NCBI GenBank assembly: GCA_958295525.1
Contig: OY282355.1
Location: forward strand, 905,504-969,503
DNA from: an uncultured Dehalococcoidia bacterium
Lineage (GTDB): Bacteria; Chloroflexota; Dehalococcoidia; Lucifugimonadales; Australimonadaceae
Direction: 5' to 3'
DNA length: 64,000 bases
The position numbers and the translations under genes were made by a program. The notes below the pieces were generated by a model that had not been told where the DNA came from, did not search any database, and saw only the letters and a list, made by a program, of their open reading frames with translations. Shown piece after piece: positions 34,315 through 42,673 of the stretch. How positions within the stretch are numbered: position 1 is the stretch's first letter; each line of letters opens with the position of its first letter.

Positions 34315-35937
34315 CTACACTCCGTCTTTGGGTTTGATCATTTCCATTAGGTTAAGCCCGGACGACATCACTCTTTGCCCAGAAGGAGTTGAGCCATCTT
34401 CAAATATAGATTGCCAATAGCCATACGCCTGTTTTCCGCCGAAAACAGAACTTGCCAATCCTTTGTTCACCCACAAGGTCAACCTCATTAAAGAGTCAAT
34501 GAAATTCTCAATGTTATCCCAGCATTGGTCAGGAATAATGTACTGGAACAACTTGTTTTCGTCAATAGGCCTGCCAGTCGTAATGAAAAATTGCGACACA
34601 ATTTGACGAACATAGCGGAGCCAATTGTAAAGACTTTCCTCTTTTGCCATTCTAAAGGCGCGCAAATGAGGCTCAGGAACGTCTACCTTATTCTGGATAT
34701 CATGTTCTATACGGCGTGTGCCGCGCGAATGGTCAAATTTGTCAATATAAATCTTATGGGCGATGATGTTCATTAACCGCACTATTTGCTCAACCTCTAG
34801 TTGGCGTGGGTTCGCCCCTTCTTCAACTTTGTGACTAAATGGAGTATCGAGTAAGCCGCCATGTATGAAGAATGAATAAAAAGTCTTTTCGATCGTGCTG
34901 TAGCTAAATGGCATTTCAGTGCCGCGACCTCCGTATTCAATGTAAGAACGAAGGTTATTGTCCTGGTGGAATGTAATTTGATGGCGGACAGCATCGATGA
35001 CATTCTTTTTCATCGCACTCTTTTCTGCTTTAAAGTGCGACACGAGGTCAACTTCCGAGAAACTCTCGTCATCTGGTTCTAGGTCAAGGTCCGCTCTGTA
35101 TCTGTTAATTCTTTCCAGTAGGAGAGTGCTACCCAAACTCCGCTGAGCCGACTTGTCAAAGGCAACTTGACGCAGAAAAGTCCCTGCATTTGTGTTCGCA
35201 GTAAGCAGCACATCAGTGTTAGGATCAATGAAAATTCTGACAGGCAAACGCTTGGCCCCCAACAGAATCTGGGCTGCCGCTTTGTGCTGGCCGTCAAAAA
35301 TTTTGACCGTCACTTTGTCTCCTGATGACGTGTCTATCCATCCCAAGGCTATGTGCAACTGAGGAAAACGCTTATGGAATTCCTCTATGAGTTTGCGTAA
35401 ATTCTTTCCGATTGCCCGTGGGTTAATGCGGTCATCGTGCTTGAGGTACTCGATAGGCATATTCAGAAACACATAGCGGAAACCGGATAGCCCATCCGCA
35501 TGGATAGGCGTTTCCAAGATGTCTACTTCTCCTATTTCGCTAAACGATGTCTTCAATATCGATCCTGCTATCGATATTGTCAAGTCATGTTTCGCTCCTC
35601 CGTACTTTCCTAGTATATCGGCAAGGTTCGGGGAGCGATTGTCGGATTTCACTTCATCGGCTATCGTGTCAAAAGATGCCAATAGCCTAGCTACCCGCAG
35701 GTCGCTGGCCTGCTTCGAGCGATTGCAGGCGGCGTGCGTCAAGGCGAAGTTTTCGGGGGCATCCTTGCCCCCGACGCTGATCGGTTCAACGTGATCAATG
35801 TCAACTTCACTGCTGTGCAGGAGCAAGTCAACCGGCTTTGCGCAGATGAAGCAGCTGCCTCCTTGGGAGGCGTGGAGGTCGGATATGAGGGCCAGCCGTT
35901 GTTCACTCGACTGCCTGCTGAGGTAAAGGGAACTCAC
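34315..35937 (-). CDS. HNH nuclease fused to a DGQHR/ParB-like domain
   Basis: The 540-residue product has an N-terminal HNH module: Cys29 and Cys32, then DIDHVEPISVGGKDAPENF (residues 46-64), His68 and Cys71 in ALTHAACNRSK. This is the HNH fold with a zinc finger. The middle has VKIFDGQHKAAAQILLGAK (residues 211-229), the DGQHR motif of DndB-like and ParB/Srx-like proteins involved in DNA modification or regulation. The remaining 300 residues are helical and unassigned. GTG 35937 follows GGGGAGGATAAG by about nine bases, and a strong promoter lies upstream. AT-rich codon use sets it apart from neighbours, suggesting transfer. A role in defence is inferred from the domain pair. Confidence 0.8.
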   Translation of the reverse strand: MSSLYLSRQSSEQRLALISDLHASQGGSCFICAKPVDLLLHSSEVDIDHVEPISVGGKDAPENFALTHAACNRSKQASDLRVARLLASFDTIADEVKSDNRSPNLADILGKYGGAKHDLTISIAGSILKTSFSEIGEVDILETPIHADGLSGFRYVFLNMPIEYLKHDDRINPRAIGKNLRKLIEEFHKRFPQLHIALGWIDTSSGDKVTVKIFDGQHKAAAQILLGAKRLPVRIFIDPNTDVLLTANTNAGTFLRQVAFDKSAQRSLGSTLLLERINRYRADLDLEPDDESFSEVDLVSHFKAEKSAMKKNVIDAVRHQITFHQDNNLRSYIEYGGRGTEMPFSYSTIEKTFYSFFIHGGLLDTPFSHKVEEGANPRQLEVEQIVRLMNIIAHKIYIDKFDHSRGTRRIEHDIQNKVDVPEPHLRAFRMAKEESLYNWLRYVRQIVSQFFITTGRPIDENKLFQYIIPDQCWDNIENFIDSLMRLTLWVNKGLASSVFGGKQAYGYWQSIFEDGSTPSGQRVMSSGLNLMEMIKPKDGV

Positions 35938-35973
35938 AGGAACTTATCCTCCCCAGAGGAATTTTGAGTCTCC

Positions 35974-36002
35974 CTTGTACCACAAGACCACGGGGCTGTC
36001 AA
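35974..36002 (-). promoter_or_regulatory. Strong promoter of the HNH-DGQHR gene
   Basis: On the minus strand TTGACA (36002-35997) and TACAAG (35979-35974) are spaced by 17 bases, giving a transcript start near 35967 and a leader of about 30 bases. Inverted heptamers GAGTCTC and GAGACTC flank the promoter (about 36010-36016 and 35965-35972), a layout that suits a repressor site. Confidence 0.7.
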
Positions 36003-36175
36003 CCCTCTGAGACTCCCCTTGCCAGTATAGGCAGGAAGCACCTTCCTTTGCCCCGCCCGCGACAGGCGCAGCCTCACCCCATCCCGGCCTTGCGAGGCGC
36101 GCGGGCGACGGGTCGGGAGTGGTAGAGTATGGGCGGCGGGGCGCCTACGCCCGCAATACGGCAAGGAGGAAACTC

Positions 36176-36700
36176 ATGACCACGACTATCGAAAGGCCGA
36201 CCGAGGCCGCCAGCGAGAAGCCGACCGAGGCCGCCATCGAGAGGCCGGAGGAGGCCGCGCCGCGGACGTCGACGTTCAACATTCGCGGGCCCTACCTGTC
36301 GGCGGGGCGCCTCAACATAGATCTCGCGCGCACCGACCTCCTGTGGCTGAGCCTCAAGGTCAACGCGGAGGGGGGCGAGAACGCCGTCCACGCGCACACC
36401 GACGAGGATCACGCGTTCATCGTGCTCGAGGGAGAGGTCACGTTCTTCGACGAGGACGGCAAGGGGACCGTCATCGGGCAGCACGAGGGGATAATGATTC
36501 CGAAGGGCGCGTACTACCGCTACCTCAACACCGGGGAGCGCAACCTCTTCCTTCTCCGGGTGGGGGCGCAGCGCGACGCGAGCGACGGGATTCAGACGCG
36601 CGTCAAGCCCGACGGCAGCGAGATCCCCGGCCACTCCACGGAGAATTTCCACGTCGACCCTGTGCCCGTGGAGGGCAAGTTCTTCGGCTTCGGCGCCTGA
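36176..36700 (+). CDS. Cupin domain protein
   Basis: The 174-residue product has an N-terminal repeat (ERPTEAASEKPTEAAIERPEE) and then a single cupin beta-barrel with metal-binding candidates in NAVHAHTDEDHAFIVLEGEV (residues about 70-89) and KGAYYRYLNTGERNLFLLRV. Typical cupin ligands (two His, one Glu, later His) are present in the first half; the second His is less clear. It may be an enzyme, sensor or storage protein. The ATG at 36176 is preceded by AAGGAGGAAACTC. A hairpin terminator follows the stop. Confidence 0.85.
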   Translation: MTTTIERPTEAASEKPTEAAIERPEEAAPRTSTFNIRGPYLSAGRLNIDLARTDLLWLSLKVNAEGGENAVHAHTDEDHAFIVLEGEVTFFDEDGKGTVIGQHEGIMIPKGAYYRYLNTGERNLFLLRVGAQRDASDGIQTRVKPDGSEIPGHSTENFHVDPVPVEGKFFGFGA

Positions 36701-36727
36701 GGCGCTCGCCTGATCCGACCTAATCAA

Positions 36728-36752
36728 GGGAGCCGCCCGTAGGGCGGCTCCC
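36728..36752 (+). terminator. Intrinsic terminator-like hairpin after the cupin gene
   Basis: An 11-bp perfect stem, GGGAGCCGCCC with GGGCGGCTCCC, encloses a GTA loop. No U-run follows, so it may be a hairpin attenuator or Rho-assisted terminator. Confidence 0.6.
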
Positions 36753-36938
36753 GTCCGCATCCGAATCATGGGGACCCCGCATGACTCCCTCGCCGCCAGG
36801 TTGGCGCAAGCGCCGCCGCCGCGCGCTCCTCGCTCCGCGCCGTCTCCCTCGTTCCGCAAGCGCCGCGCTCCGCCCCGACGAACGGAATTCGCCTCGCCCC
36901 AAGCCCGCCGCAAGAGGGCGGCGCTTGCCCGCCTGCGC

Positions 36939-36944
36939 TACAAT
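36939..36944 (+). promoter_or_regulatory. Possible -10 element (GCTACAAT) before nrdA
   Basis: TACAAT, within GCTACAAT, lies 160 bases before the nrdA ATG at 37105. The 404-base gap between the cupin gene and nrdA otherwise holds GC-rich sequence with the terminator above. No NrdR-box pair could be recognised by eye. Confidence 0.35.
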
Positions 36945-37104
36945 ATCTAGTGACGATCCGCGGGATTGGCGCTAAATCTAGGCAATTCCCCGATTGACGG
37001 GGGCAGCCATGAGGGGCATACTGCCCCCCTGTCCCCAATGATGCGGACAATGATGCGGACCCGCAGCCCTCCCTTGCGGCGGAGCGGCGGGTCGGGAGGC
37101 CGGA

Positions 37105-39507
37105 ATGACCTATGCCGTCAGCAGCGACGCGCGGGGCGCGGAAGCCCCCGCCCTGGGCGCGCCCCGAGAGAACGCCACCGCGACCACGATGCGCGTCCGC
37201 AAGCGCAACGGGGGGCTCGAAACCGCCGACGTGATGAAGATCGTCCGCGCCGTCGAGCGCTCCGCCGACGGGCTCGGCGAAGTCGATCCCTTGCGCGTCG
37301 CCACCCGCACCATCTCCGGGCTGTACGACGGCGCGACCACCCGCGAACTCGACGAACTCTCCATCCGCACCGCCGCCTCCCTCATCGCCGAGGAGCCGGA
37401 GTATTCCAAACTCGCCGCCCGCCTCCTCGACGTCTACATTGACAAGGAAGTGGGGAACCAGGAAGTCCACGCCTTCTCCCAGTCCGTCAAGACCGGCCAC
37501 GCGCTGGGCCTGATAGACGACGAGGTCGCCGAGTTCGTCGCCGCGAACGCGCGCAAACTCAACGACGCCATCGAGCCCGCCCGCAGCGCCTTCTTCGAGT
37601 ACTTCGGCATCCGCACGCTCTACGACCGCTACCTCCTCAAGCACCCGGAGACGCGGCGCTCCATTGAGACGCCCCAGCACTTCTTCCTCCGCATCGCCTG
37701 CGGCCTCGCGCAGAGCCCCGCCGACGCGATCGACCTCTACGGGCTGATGTCCAACTTGGACTATATGCCCAGTTCCCCCACCCTCTTCAACTCCGGCACG
37801 CGCCACTCCCAAATGTCCTCCTGCTACCTCCTCGACTCCCCGCAGGACGACCTCGAGGCGATCTACAACCGCTACACCGACGTCGCCAAACTCTCCAAGT
37901 TCGCGGGCGGCATCGGCGTCTCCTTCTCGCGCGTCCGCTCGAAGGGCTCGCTGATCCGGGGGACGAACGGCAAGTCCAACGGCATCATCCCCTGGCTCAA
38001 GACGCTCGACTCCTCCGTCGCCGCCGTCAATCAGGGGGGCAAGCGCAAGGGCGCCGCCTGCGTCTACGTCGAGACGTGGCACGCCGACATCGAGGATTTC
38101 CTCGACTTGCGCGACAACACCGGCGACGAGTCGCGCCGCGCCCACAACCTCAACCTCGCCAACTGGGTGCCCGACCTCTTTATGCGCCGCGTCGAGGAAG
38201 ACGGCCTATGGTCGCTCTTCGACCCCAAGCGCATCCCCGAACTGGTGGACTCCTACGGCGACGAGTTCGAGCGCCTCTACGCGAACGCCGAGGCCGCAGG
38301 CCTGTACGAGCGGCAAGTCTCCGCCCGCGAACTCTACGGACGGATGATGCGGACGCTCGCCCAAACCGGCAACGGCTGGATGACGTTCAAGGACACGTCC
38401 AACCGCAAGTCCAACCAGACGCTTCGTCCGGAGAACGTCATTCACCTCTCCAACCTCTGCACCGAAATCCTCGAGGTGACGAACAACGAGGAGACCGCCG
38501 TCTGCAACCTCGGCTCCCTTAACCTCGGCCACTTCGTGACGGAGGACGGCGCGTTCGACTTCGACCGGCTCGGGGGCGTCGTCCAGACCGCCGTCCGCTA
38601 CCTCGACCGCGTCGTGGACATCAATTTCTACCCCACCGACGCGGCGAAGCTCTCCAACACCAAGTGGCGCCCCGTCGGGCTCGGCGTGATGGGCCTGCAG
38701 GACGTCTTTTTCAAGATGCGGCTGCCCTTCGACAGCCCCGAGGCCGCCGGCCTCGCCGAGCGCATCCAGGAAGAGGTCTACTTCGGCGCGCTCACGACCT
38801 CCAACGCGCTCGCCGAAGCCTACGGCCCCCACGCCGCGTTCGCCGACACCCGCGCCGCCAACGGCGACCTCCAATTCGACTTCTGGGGCGTAACGCCCAC
38901 GAAATCCGAGTGGCCCGACCTCAAGCGGCGCATCAAGGAATACGGCCTCCGCAACTCGCTGCTCGTCGCCATCGCGCCCACCGCGACCATCGCCTCCATC
39001 TGCGGCGCCTACGAATGCATCGAGCCGCAGGTCTCCAACCTCTTCAAGCGCGAGACGCTCTCCGGCGAGTTCCTGCAGATCAACCACTACCTCGTCCGCG
39101 ACCTCAAGGCGCGCGGCCTCTGGACGGATGAGATCCGCAACAAGATCAAGATCGAGGAGGGCTCCGTTCAGAGCGTCCCGCAGATTCCGCAGGACGTCAA
39201 GGCGCTCTACCGCACGGCGTGGGAACTCCCGCAGAAGGCGCTGATAGATATGGCCGCCGCGCGCGGCCCCTACATAGATCAGAGCCAGTCGCTCAACCTC
39301 TTTATGGCCGACCCCACCATCGGCAAACTCTCCTCGATGTACCTCTACGCTTGGAAGACCGGCCTGAAGACGACCTACTACCTCCGCTCCCGCCCGGCGA
39401 CGCGCATCCGCCAGACGACGACCGCCGCCGCCGAAGAGGAATACGCCGACGAGGAGGCCATCGCCTGCTCGCTGGAGAACCCGGAAACCTGCGAAGCCTG
39501 CGAGTAA
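37105..39507 (+). CDS. nrdA: Ribonucleoside-diphosphate reductase class I large subunit
   Basis: The 800-residue product is full-length NrdA. An ATP-cone starts at MRVRKRNGGLETADVMKIV (residues about 31-100). The first active-site region is FNSGTRHSQMSSCYLLDSP near residue 230, the radical-transfer and specificity blocks are HLSNLCTEILEVTNNEE near residue 448 and PTATIASICGAYECIEPQVSN near residue 629, and the C-terminal thiol pair is CEACE. It reduces ribonucleotides to deoxyribonucleotides with the radical from NrdB, encoded 1965 bases downstream behind a phage-like cassette. The ATG at 37105 is preceded by GGGAGGCCGGA. Confidence 0.97.
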   Translation: MTYAVSSDARGAEAPALGAPRENATATTMRVRKRNGGLETADVMKIVRAVERSADGLGEVDPLRVATRTISGLYDGATTRELDELSIRTAASLIAEEPEYSKLAARLLDVYIDKEVGNQEVHAFSQSVKTGHALGLIDDEVAEFVAANARKLNDAIEPARSAFFEYFGIRTLYDRYLLKHPETRRSIETPQHFFLRIACGLAQSPADAIDLYGLMSNLDYMPSSPTLFNSGTRHSQMSSCYLLDSPQDDLEAIYNRYTDVAKLSKFAGGIGVSFSRVRSKGSLIRGTNGKSNGIIPWLKTLDSSVAAVNQGGKRKGAACVYVETWHADIEDFLDLRDNTGDESRRAHNLNLANWVPDLFMRRVEEDGLWSLFDPKRIPELVDSYGDEFERLYANAEAAGLYERQVSARELYGRMMRTLAQTGNGWMTFKDTSNRKSNQTLRPENVIHLSNLCTEILEVTNNEETAVCNLGSLNLGHFVTEDGAFDFDRLGGVVQTAVRYLDRVVDINFYPTDAAKLSNTKWRPVGLGVMGLQDVFFKMRLPFDSPEAAGLAERIQEEVYFGALTTSNALAEAYGPHAAFADTRAANGDLQFDFWGVTPTKSEWPDLKRRIKEYGLRNSLLVAIAPTATIASICGAYECIEPQVSNLFKRETLSGEFLQINHYLVRDLKARGLWTDEIRNKIKIEEGSVQSVPQIPQDVKALYRTAWELPQKALIDMAAARGPYIDQSQSLNLFMADPTIGKLSSMYLYAWKTGLKTTYYLRSRPATRIRQTTTAAAEEEYADEEAIACSLENPETCEACE

Positions 39508-39539
39508 GCGCGGGCATAGGAACAAGGAAGGATATAGAA

Positions 39540-39953
39540 ATGGCAACCTTAGCCGACATAGAACAGACAATGGCTACGCTGGCGCCAGGTAGGAAATGCC
39601 TGGAAGTGGAGGTGCGGGATCTCCCAGCGATACAGGCACTGGTGGGACTCCAGGTGGAACTCCAGAAGGGAATCGCAGCTCTGTGCGAAGTCCCTGCAGT
39701 GAGAGAACTCCACCAGGGGTTGAAACGGCTCCACAACCTGCTCAACACGCCCATGTCGCCAGAGTGGAGCGAGATGCTACGGCGAGTTGCGGAGCCTTTG
39801 CCAGTCGGACCTTCGTACAGCCCACGCTCAAGGCCGTATGACTTGCCGTCAAGCCCTGCCATACAGCCGCAAGCCCCAACGTCAAGTCCCGCGCAACAGA
39901 GGCGGATAGGGATACAGCACGCCCATGCGCGCAAGGTTGGGCGCGGTCAGTAG
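39540..39953 (+). CDS. Hypothetical protein of the phage-like cassette
   Basis: The 137-residue product begins MATLADIEQTMATLAPGRKC, has a coiled-coil-like middle (QLVGLQVELQKGIAALC, VRELHQGLKRLHNLLNT) and a Pro/Ser/Gln-rich C-terminal half. It is not recognised. The ATG at 39540 is preceded by AAGGAAGGATATAGAA. Its codon usage is less GC-rich than nrdA just upstream, and it overlaps the following HNH gene, in keeping with a compact phage-like group. It probably cotranscribes with nrdA. Confidence 0.55.
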   Translation: MATLADIEQTMATLAPGRKCLEVEVRDLPAIQALVGLQVELQKGIAALCEVPAVRELHQGLKRLHNLLNTPMSPEWSEMLRRVAEPLPVGPSYSPRSRPYDLPSSPAIQPQAPTSSPAQQRRIGIQHAHARKVGRGQ

Positions 39954-40551
39954 CCCTGCGGGCGCAGACCGCCCGCGTAGCCTGTCCCCTGCTGCGTTCG
40001 CGCAGGCAACGGAGGAACGCTTGGAAGACGTCTACGGGGAGGGCTACCGGCTGGCGCGGGCGGCTGCGCTCCAACGGAATCCGACCTGCCAGTTCTGCGG
40101 GCGCTACCCCGCGACGCACACTCACCACTGGGCGTTCCATAAGTATCCGTCCGACGCGGAGGTCGGCCCCGATGACCTGACGGCTTTGTGCAACCATTGC
40201 CACGACGTGGCGACCACCATCCGCCGCCACTACCGCGACAGGGGCGGCAAGCCGTATCAGATACCCAAAGCGTTGGAGGAGGCGCTGCTGCAATGCGATA
40301 CCAAGTCACCCTCAGGGGCCTTAGCCCCCTCATCTCGCACAACGGAGCGGCCGGACTCGACACGCGCTCCCCTGCCAACGTCGAGAAGGCGGAAATCGCC
40401 CGCAAGAAAGGCTCCAACCGAACCGCCAGCGACGACGAGCGGCTCAAAGAACTCGAGTGCCAAACCTCGCTTTGGCTCAACGCGGGCGGAACGCCTACAG
40501 TCCCGGAGGGCGCGATCCGAGCCTGCATCGAAACCGGAGCGCGAAAGTTGA
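39925..40551 (+). CDS. HNH-type zinc-finger nuclease-like protein; C-terminal tail doubtful
   Basis: From ATG 39925 the first 125 residues are credible protein: LEDVYGEGYRLARAAALQRN, then CQFCGRYPATHTHHWAFHKYPSDAEV and LTALCNHCHDVATTIRRHYR. The CxxC...HTHH...CNHCH pattern is the zinc-binding HNH fold of phage nucleases. After about residue 125 the frame turns into an Arg/Ser/Pro-rich tail that overlaps the next gene by 259 bases and is its shadow, so the real protein probably ends near 40293 and a frameshift or missing stop may lie there. It overlaps the preceding gene by 29 bases. Confidence 0.6.
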   Translation: MRARLGAVSSPAGADRPRSLSPAAFAQATEERLEDVYGEGYRLARAAALQRNPTCQFCGRYPATHTHHWAFHKYPSDAEVGPDDLTALCNHCHDVATTIRRHYRDRGGKPYQIPKALEEALLQCDTKSPSGALAPSSRTTERPDSTRAPLPTSRRRKSPARKAPTEPPATTSGSKNSSAKPRFGSTRAERLQSRRARSEPASKPERES

Positions 40552-40889
40552 AGCAGGGACCCCAAGTCCGCGAGGGCTTGGTGGTCGAGGGCGTCCAGTC
40601 GTTCGACTACGACCGCGAGGCGCTCGGATCGACCGTTGAGGAGTTGGGCAAGCGCGCCCAGTTCACCGTGGGCGTCGTCGTCCAGCGCAGCCGCGTGCTG
40701 CGGACGCGCGCCAAGTTCGATGAGTGGTCTTGCGCGTTCACGCTGGATTGCGACGACGAACTCGTGGACAAGGAGCAACTCGAGGCGTGGCTGGACATCG
40801 CCGGGCGCAGGATCGGCCTCGGCGACTGGAGGCCGGAGAAATCCGGCGTCTACGGAAGGTTCGAAGCCGAAGTAGAGCATCTCGGTTAG
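40293..40889 (+). CDS. Phage-like protein of RAMP/Cas7-like appearance
   Basis: The 198-residue product begins MRYQVTLRGLSPLISHNG and has PTVPEGAIRACIETGARKLKQ near residue 68, then VQFTVGV-like and LERTRAKF-type strands, and ends SGVYGRFEAEVEHLG. This matches, from memory, small proteins carried by phages of actinobacteria that start with KVTLxGxSPLLMH and have a PGDNIxRxLxEGAKK block. Those are not CRISPR proteins although the fold looks similar. Function is unknown. It is preceded by GGAGGAGG about 11 bases before the ATG at 40293. It is the last gene of the cassette, followed directly by the five-base-periodic array. Confidence 0.6.
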   Translation: MRYQVTLRGLSPLISHNGAAGLDTRSPANVEKAEIARKKGSNRTASDDERLKELECQTSLWLNAGGTPTVPEGAIRACIETGARKLKQGPQVREGLVVEGVQSFDYDREALGSTVEELGKRAQFTVGVVVQRSRVLRTRAKFDEWSCAFTLDCDDELVDKEQLEAWLDIAGRRIGLGDWRPEKSGVYGRFEAEVEHLG

Positions 40890-41330
40890 GTTCAGGGCGC
40901 GGCAGGGCATGGCGGGGTAGGGCAATGCATGGCAGAGCGCGGTACGGCAGGGCAGAGCACGGTATGGCAAGGCGAGGCAGGGTTTCGGTTCCGGGGCTCG
41001 GCTAGGCACGGCGGGGTAGGGTCAGGCCAGGCACGGCTCGGTAAGGCTGGGCATGGCGGGGCTAGGCAAGGTGAGGCAGGGAACTTTTCGGCAAAGAGGC
41101 GCGACGTGACCCAGTTAATGGACAACGATATGGACGAGGCGGGGCATGGCATGGCTGGGCCTGGCGTGGTTTGGCATGGCTTAGCGGGGTGCGGCAAGGT
41201 TTGGCAGGGCAAGGCAAGGTTGACTCGAGGCGCGGCACGGTAGGGCTTGGCATGGCCCGGTATGGCACGGTATTGGCATGGTATGGCACGGCGCGGCAAG
41301 GCAAGGCGAGGGCCGCCCGAACGGGCAGCC
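40890..41330. repeat. Degenerate five-base periodic array (GGCAN-type)
   Basis: From about 40890 to 41080 and again from about 41136 to 41330 the sequence falls into five-base units such as GGCAG, GGCAT, GGCGG, GGTAG and GGCAA. A spacer of about 55 bases (41080-41135) between the two blocks is not periodic. Occasional indels shift the phase. It encodes no supported protein, although it is open in several frames because of the period. It ends shortly before the nrdB leader. Confidence 0.9.
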
Positions 41331-41472
41331 CCTCCTCATCCCGTCGCTCGCCGCTGCCCGCGAAGCGTCCGCCATCCGCCCCTTGCGCGTTCGCGGGCGC
41401 CCGCGTAGCCTACGCCCGCCCGCTGAGAGGCGGCGGCGGACGCTCGATGGAACAGGAGGGAGACGCGCGCGA

Positions 41473-42471
41473 ATGATCCTCGAACCCGGACTGAACCTCA
41501 CGCTGCGCCCGATGCGCTACCCGGACTTCTACGAGATGTACAAGAACGGGATACGCAACACGTGGACGGTCGACGAGGTGGATTTCTCCGACGACATCAA
41601 AGACCTCAACGCCCAGTTGAGCGAGCCGGAGCGCCATCTCATCAGCAGGCTGGTCGCGTTCTTCGCCACCGGCGACTCCATCGTGGCCAACAACCTCGTG
41701 CTGAACCTCTATAAGCACGTCAACGCCCCGGAGGCGCGCCTCTACCTCTCCCGCCAACTCTTCGAGGAGGCCGTCCACGTCCAGTTCTACCTGACGCTCC
41801 TCGACACGTACGTCCCCGACCTGGACGAGCGGCATGAGATGTTCCGCGCCATCGAGACCGTGCCCTCCATCAAGAAGAAGGCGGATTTCAGTTTCAAGTG
41901 GATCGACTCCATCCACAACCTCGACGCGCTGGACACGGAGGAGAAGAAGCGCGCCTTCCTGCTGAACCTGATCTGCTTCGCCGCCTGCATCGAGGGGCTG
42001 TTCTTCTACGCGGCGTTCGCCTACGTCTACTTTATGCGCTCCAAGGGCCTGCTGAACGGCCTCGCCACCGGCACCAACTGGGTCTTCCGCGACGAGTCCG
42101 CGCATATGACGTTCGCCCTGGAGGTCGTCCGGCAGGCGCGCGAGGAATACCCGAGCCTCTTCGACGCCCAATTGGAGGCCGACGTTCTGCGGATGGTTCA
42201 GGAGGCGGTGGACTGCGAAACGCAGTTCGCCGAGGACTTGCTGCAGGGGGGCGTCGCCGGGCTCACGGTCGACGAGGTGCGGCAGTACCTCGAGTACGTC
42301 GCCGACCAGCGCCTCGCCAACCTGGGGATGCCCACCTTCTACGGCTCCCGCAACCCGCTGACCTTTATGGAACTGCAGGACGTGCAAGAACTCTCCAACT
42401 TCTTCGAGCGGCGCGTCTCCTCCTACCAGGTCGCGGTCGGCGGCTCCGTCGCCTTCGACGAGGAGTTCTAG
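41473..42471 (+). CDS. nrdB: Ribonucleoside-diphosphate reductase class I small subunit
   Basis: The 332-residue product carries the di-metal radical site: Asp in FFATGDSIVANN near residue 74, Glu and His in RQLFEEAVHVQFY near residue 105, then Glu in CIEGLFFYAAF near residue 180 and Glu/His in RDESAHMTFA near residue 212. The tyrosine that forms the radical in class Ia enzymes has a counterpart in EAVHVQFY (E-x-x-H-x-x-x-Y). It supplies the radical to NrdA at 37105. The ATG at 41473 is preceded by AGGAGGGAGACGCG; the frame is open upstream only because of the periodic array. It may have its own promoter, as nrdA is 2 kb away. Confidence 0.96.
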   Translation: MILEPGLNLTLRPMRYPDFYEMYKNGIRNTWTVDEVDFSDDIKDLNAQLSEPERHLISRLVAFFATGDSIVANNLVLNLYKHVNAPEARLYLSRQLFEEAVHVQFYLTLLDTYVPDLDERHEMFRAIETVPSIKKKADFSFKWIDSIHNLDALDTEEKKRAFLLNLICFAACIEGLFFYAAFAYVYFMRSKGLLNGLATGTNWVFRDESAHMTFALEVVRQAREEYPSLFDAQLEADVLRMVQEAVDCETQFAEDLLQGGVAGLTVDEVRQYLEYVADQRLANLGMPTFYGSRNPLTFMELQDVQELSNFFERRVSSYQVAVGGSVAFDEEF

Positions 42472-42634
42472 GCCGCCCGCCTGCGCGGGAATGACGGGAC
42501 AGGGGGGAGGGCGCCGCGTAGGCGGCGTCACCCCACGAGCAGCGCGGCCTCGCCGCCTACGGGGTTTCTGGGGACGCTGTTGGCGGCCGCCGCCCGTGCA
42601 ACGGGCAGGAAGCGGACGCGAGAGGCGTAACCTG

Positions 42635-42662
42635 TTGACAACGCTGATCGTGTAGGTAATAA
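42635..42662 (+). promoter_or_regulatory. Strong promoter facing three hairpin repeats and no ORF
   Basis: TTGACA (42635-42640) and TAATAA (42657-42662) are spaced by 16 bases, or by 17 if AATAAT is taken as the -10. Transcription would run into the repeats at 42674-42770 and then antisense across the DUF3800 relic. No plus-strand gene follows until 45409. Confidence 0.6.
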
Positions 42663-42673
42663 TGAGCGTGGTT

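Noticed and set aside
40293-40889. Possible Cas7-type protein
   Set aside because: Only a general resemblance; no CRISPR array or other cas gene in the window, and similar proteins occur in phages.
40929-41243. Open frames inside the five-base array
   Set aside because: A five-base period leaves several frames open by itself; products are simple Gly/Ala/Met repeats.
42511-42532. Hairpin after nrdB as terminator
   Set aside because: The stem has a wobble and no U tract, and the sequence resembles the dispersed element.
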